Assembly: GCA_032433595.1 (NCBI GenBank)
Contig: JASWJB010000430.1
Span: 1-30,255 of the forward strand
DNA from: Conoideocrella luteorostrata
Taxonomy: Eukaryota > Ascomycota > Sordariomycetes > Hypocreales > Clavicipitaceae
Reading direction: 5' to 3'
DNA: 30,255 nucleotides
Positions within the stretch are counted from its first letter, which is position 1, and each line of letters opens with the position of its first letter. The notes below the pieces were generated by a model. That model was given only the letters and a program-made list of their open reading frames with translations. It ran no database searches and had not been told where the DNA came from. Positions 28,519-30,255 of this stretch are shown one piece after another. Both the position numbers and the translations under genes were made by a program.

Positions 28519-30121
28519 ATGCATCACCAGGAAGAGCCGCCAAGAATTTGCAAAGTGCCAAGTAGCAATAACCAGGAAAAAATCCCGGCAAAAAAGACAT
28601 CAGAATTACTCACCGAAGAGGTGGGCTGGGATGGGTCGACCGATCCTGCACGACCGGTGAACTGGTCGAGGAAAAAGAAATGGTTGAATATGGGAATTAT
28701 CTCGTATCTCACCTTTCTCACCCCCTTGACCTCGTCCATTGTCGCACCGGCACAAGAGCTCGTGATGAAAGACTTCCATTCAACTAACAGGACTCTGGCC
28801 TCCTTCGTGGTCTCCATCTACCTTGTCGGCTTCGCCGTGGGACCGCTGTTCCTCGCGCCGCTTTCGGAAATCTACGGGCGACTGCGTGTCTATCAGGTTG
28901 GCACCTTGATCTTTACAATATGGAATATCGCAGGCGCTCTCGCCCCTAATGTCGGCGCGCTTCTGGTCTTTCGCCTGTTCGCCGGGATTTCCGGAAGCGG
29001 CCCAGTCACACTGGGTGCAGGCTCCGTCGCAGATATGTTTGCTCGACAGGAGCGTGGAGTTGCCATGTCTATTTACGGGCTGGGCCCGCTCCTCGGCCCT
29101 GTTATCGGACCGATCGCCGGTGGCTACCTTTCCCAGGCACAAGGTTGGCGATGGGTCTTCTGGCTACTAGCCATTGTGGTCAGTCTAAAGTTCGATCCGT
29201 CTACTTTTTGTCTAAACTCACTGGCTTATCGATACAGTCCGGGGTCGCGGCCATTCTTGTTTTTATTTTATCCGAATCCTACGAACCGGTTCTTCTGCGG
29301 CAAAAAGCGAATCGACTCCAACGAGAGAACAAATCGGTAGACGTGGATGCTGGACAAGCCCTGAAGCTAGGCTCAAGGAATGTTTTCATCCAGTCCATAA
29401 CCCGACCAACGAAACTACTCTTACTCACTCCAAATGTTGCCTTGTTCTCTCTATACACTGGTAAGTAGCTCTATAAATCAGATCAGACACTGGCCTAAAC
29501 AATTGCATGTCTATAGGAGTGGTTTTTGGCTACCTCTACCTGCTCTTTACCACCGTCACCGAAGTGTACGAAACCATCTATCATTTCAGCCAAGGCGCCA
29601 CTGGACTTGTGTACATCAGTATTGGCGTTGGAGCCCTCATCGGCATTTCTGGCTTTGGTGCCTTTTCAGACAAGATCCAAAACCGCCTCATCACAAGAAA
29701 TAACGGCCAAGCGGAGCCGGAATTCCGACTCCCGCCGCTTATCCCGGGAAGCCTTCTGATCCCCATTGGCCTCTTCTGGTACGGCTGGTCCGCCCAGATG
29801 CATATTCATTGGATAATGCCCATGATTGGACTGGGCTGGGTCGGCTGCGGGATGATCGTCACCCTCCTCCCCATCCAAGCGTACCTCGTCGACGCGTTTG
29901 GCGAATATGCTGCCTCCGCCGTCGCGGCGAACACAGTCGTGCGGTCCATTGTTGGAGCCTTTCTGCCACTTGCCGGGCCTTCGATGTATGCTAAGCTAGG
30001 GCTGGGATGGGGGAACTCCTTACTTGGGTTTATCGCGTTGGGCTTGTTACCGGTGCCGGTGATATTCTACTTTTACGGCAAGGGGATCCGCATGAACTCG
30101 CGCTATCAGGTGTCGGTGTGA
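28519..30121 (+). CDS. MFS drug:H+ antiporter-type exporter
   Basis: Exons 28519-29178, 29238-29460 and 29517-30121 with introns of 59 and 56 nt (GTCAGT and GTAAGT donors, CAG and TAG acceptors), giving 495 aa. A hydrophilic ~55-residue N-terminus is followed by about 12 hydrophobic segments. Family marks: VNWSRKKKW before TM1, a motif-A loop GPLFLAPLSEIYGRLR between TM2 and TM3, and motif C-like GLGPLLGPVIGPIAGGY in TM5, typical of the 12-TM DHA1 group. A cytoplasmic loop lies near residues 240-265. Expected plasma-membrane export of the cluster product, for supply or self-protection. An MFS gene (cpaT) is linked to CPA clusters in Aspergillus, but orthology was not tested. It is the last gene in the window and points the same way as the methyltransferase. 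Confidence 0.9.
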
Positions 30122-30255
30122 TAGATGTCGTGCAATGATTTAACAACTTGTGCCGGTTTGTTTAATTTGCGAGACAACTATTCTAGAATAGCTGTTTTCA
30201 GATAAATATTAGTTCTGGTACTCTACTTGTTCTAATATATATATATATATACAAA
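30122..30255. other. 3' flank of MFS gene with (TA)n tract
   Basis: AT-rich 3' sequence ending in a TA dinucleotide run at about 30235-30251. No gene seen before the window ends, so whether the cluster continues to the right is unknown. Confidence 0.5.

Overview
This is fungal nuclear DNA. The genes carry short (54-73 nt) spliceosomal introns, and one gene is an 11.8-kb fused polyketide synthase / non-ribosomal peptide synthetase (PKS-NRPS). A secreted gene of the heat-labile-enterotoxin-A fold at the left end is a family I associate mainly with insect-associated Hypocreales such as Metarhizium and Ophiocordyceps. I therefore infer a hypocrealean host, but the sequence does not settle genus or species.

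Left part (1-5775): a transposon-like element. Its two ends (from base 1, and to base 5252) are inverted copies of each other over about 230 bp and nearly identical over the outer 104 bp. It holds one gene: a three-exon, 786-codon secreted protein with two ADP-ribosyltransferase (enterotoxin-A-like) domains. The first domain keeps the catalytic Arg and Glu-x-Glu; the second has lost both. I see no transposase. A third copy of the left end (5344 to about 5775) follows after a 91-bp spacer that is itself bounded by an inverted repeat.

Right part (6210-30121): a six-gene secondary-metabolite cluster. In order: PKS-NRPS (-), indole prenyltransferase (+, 2 exons), FAD oxidocyclase (-), cytochrome P450 (-, 3 exons), methyltransferase fused behind an ATP-grasp-like domain (+, 3 exons), and MFS exporter (+, 3 exons). 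PKS-NRPS, prenyltransferase and flavoenzyme match the cyclopiazonic acid (CPA) set cpaS/cpaD/cpaO. Expected chemistry, from knowledge of that pathway: the PKS makes acetoacetyl without reduction (its DH, C-MT and KR signatures are all damaged), the NRPS joins it to tryptophan, and the terminal R* domain (catalytic Tyr replaced by Leu) closes a tetramic acid by Dieckmann condensation to cyclo-acetoacetyl-Trp. The prenyltransferase then adds dimethylallyl to the indole to give beta-CPA, and the flavoenzyme closes the remaining rings to alpha-CPA. The P450 and methyltransferase would decorate the product, possibly toward 2-oxo-CPA and N-methylated speradine-type compounds, and the MFS protein would export it. 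No regulator gene was found in the window.

Promoter regions contain structure worth checking: a 56-bp tandem repeat array and a 14-bp perfect inverted repeat between PKS-NRPS and prenyltransferase, a diverged ~100-bp tandem duplication upstream of the flavoenzyme, and a CACGTG pair flanking a 16-bp palindrome upstream of the transporter. Splice sites were assigned by reading frame and consensus, without transcript data.
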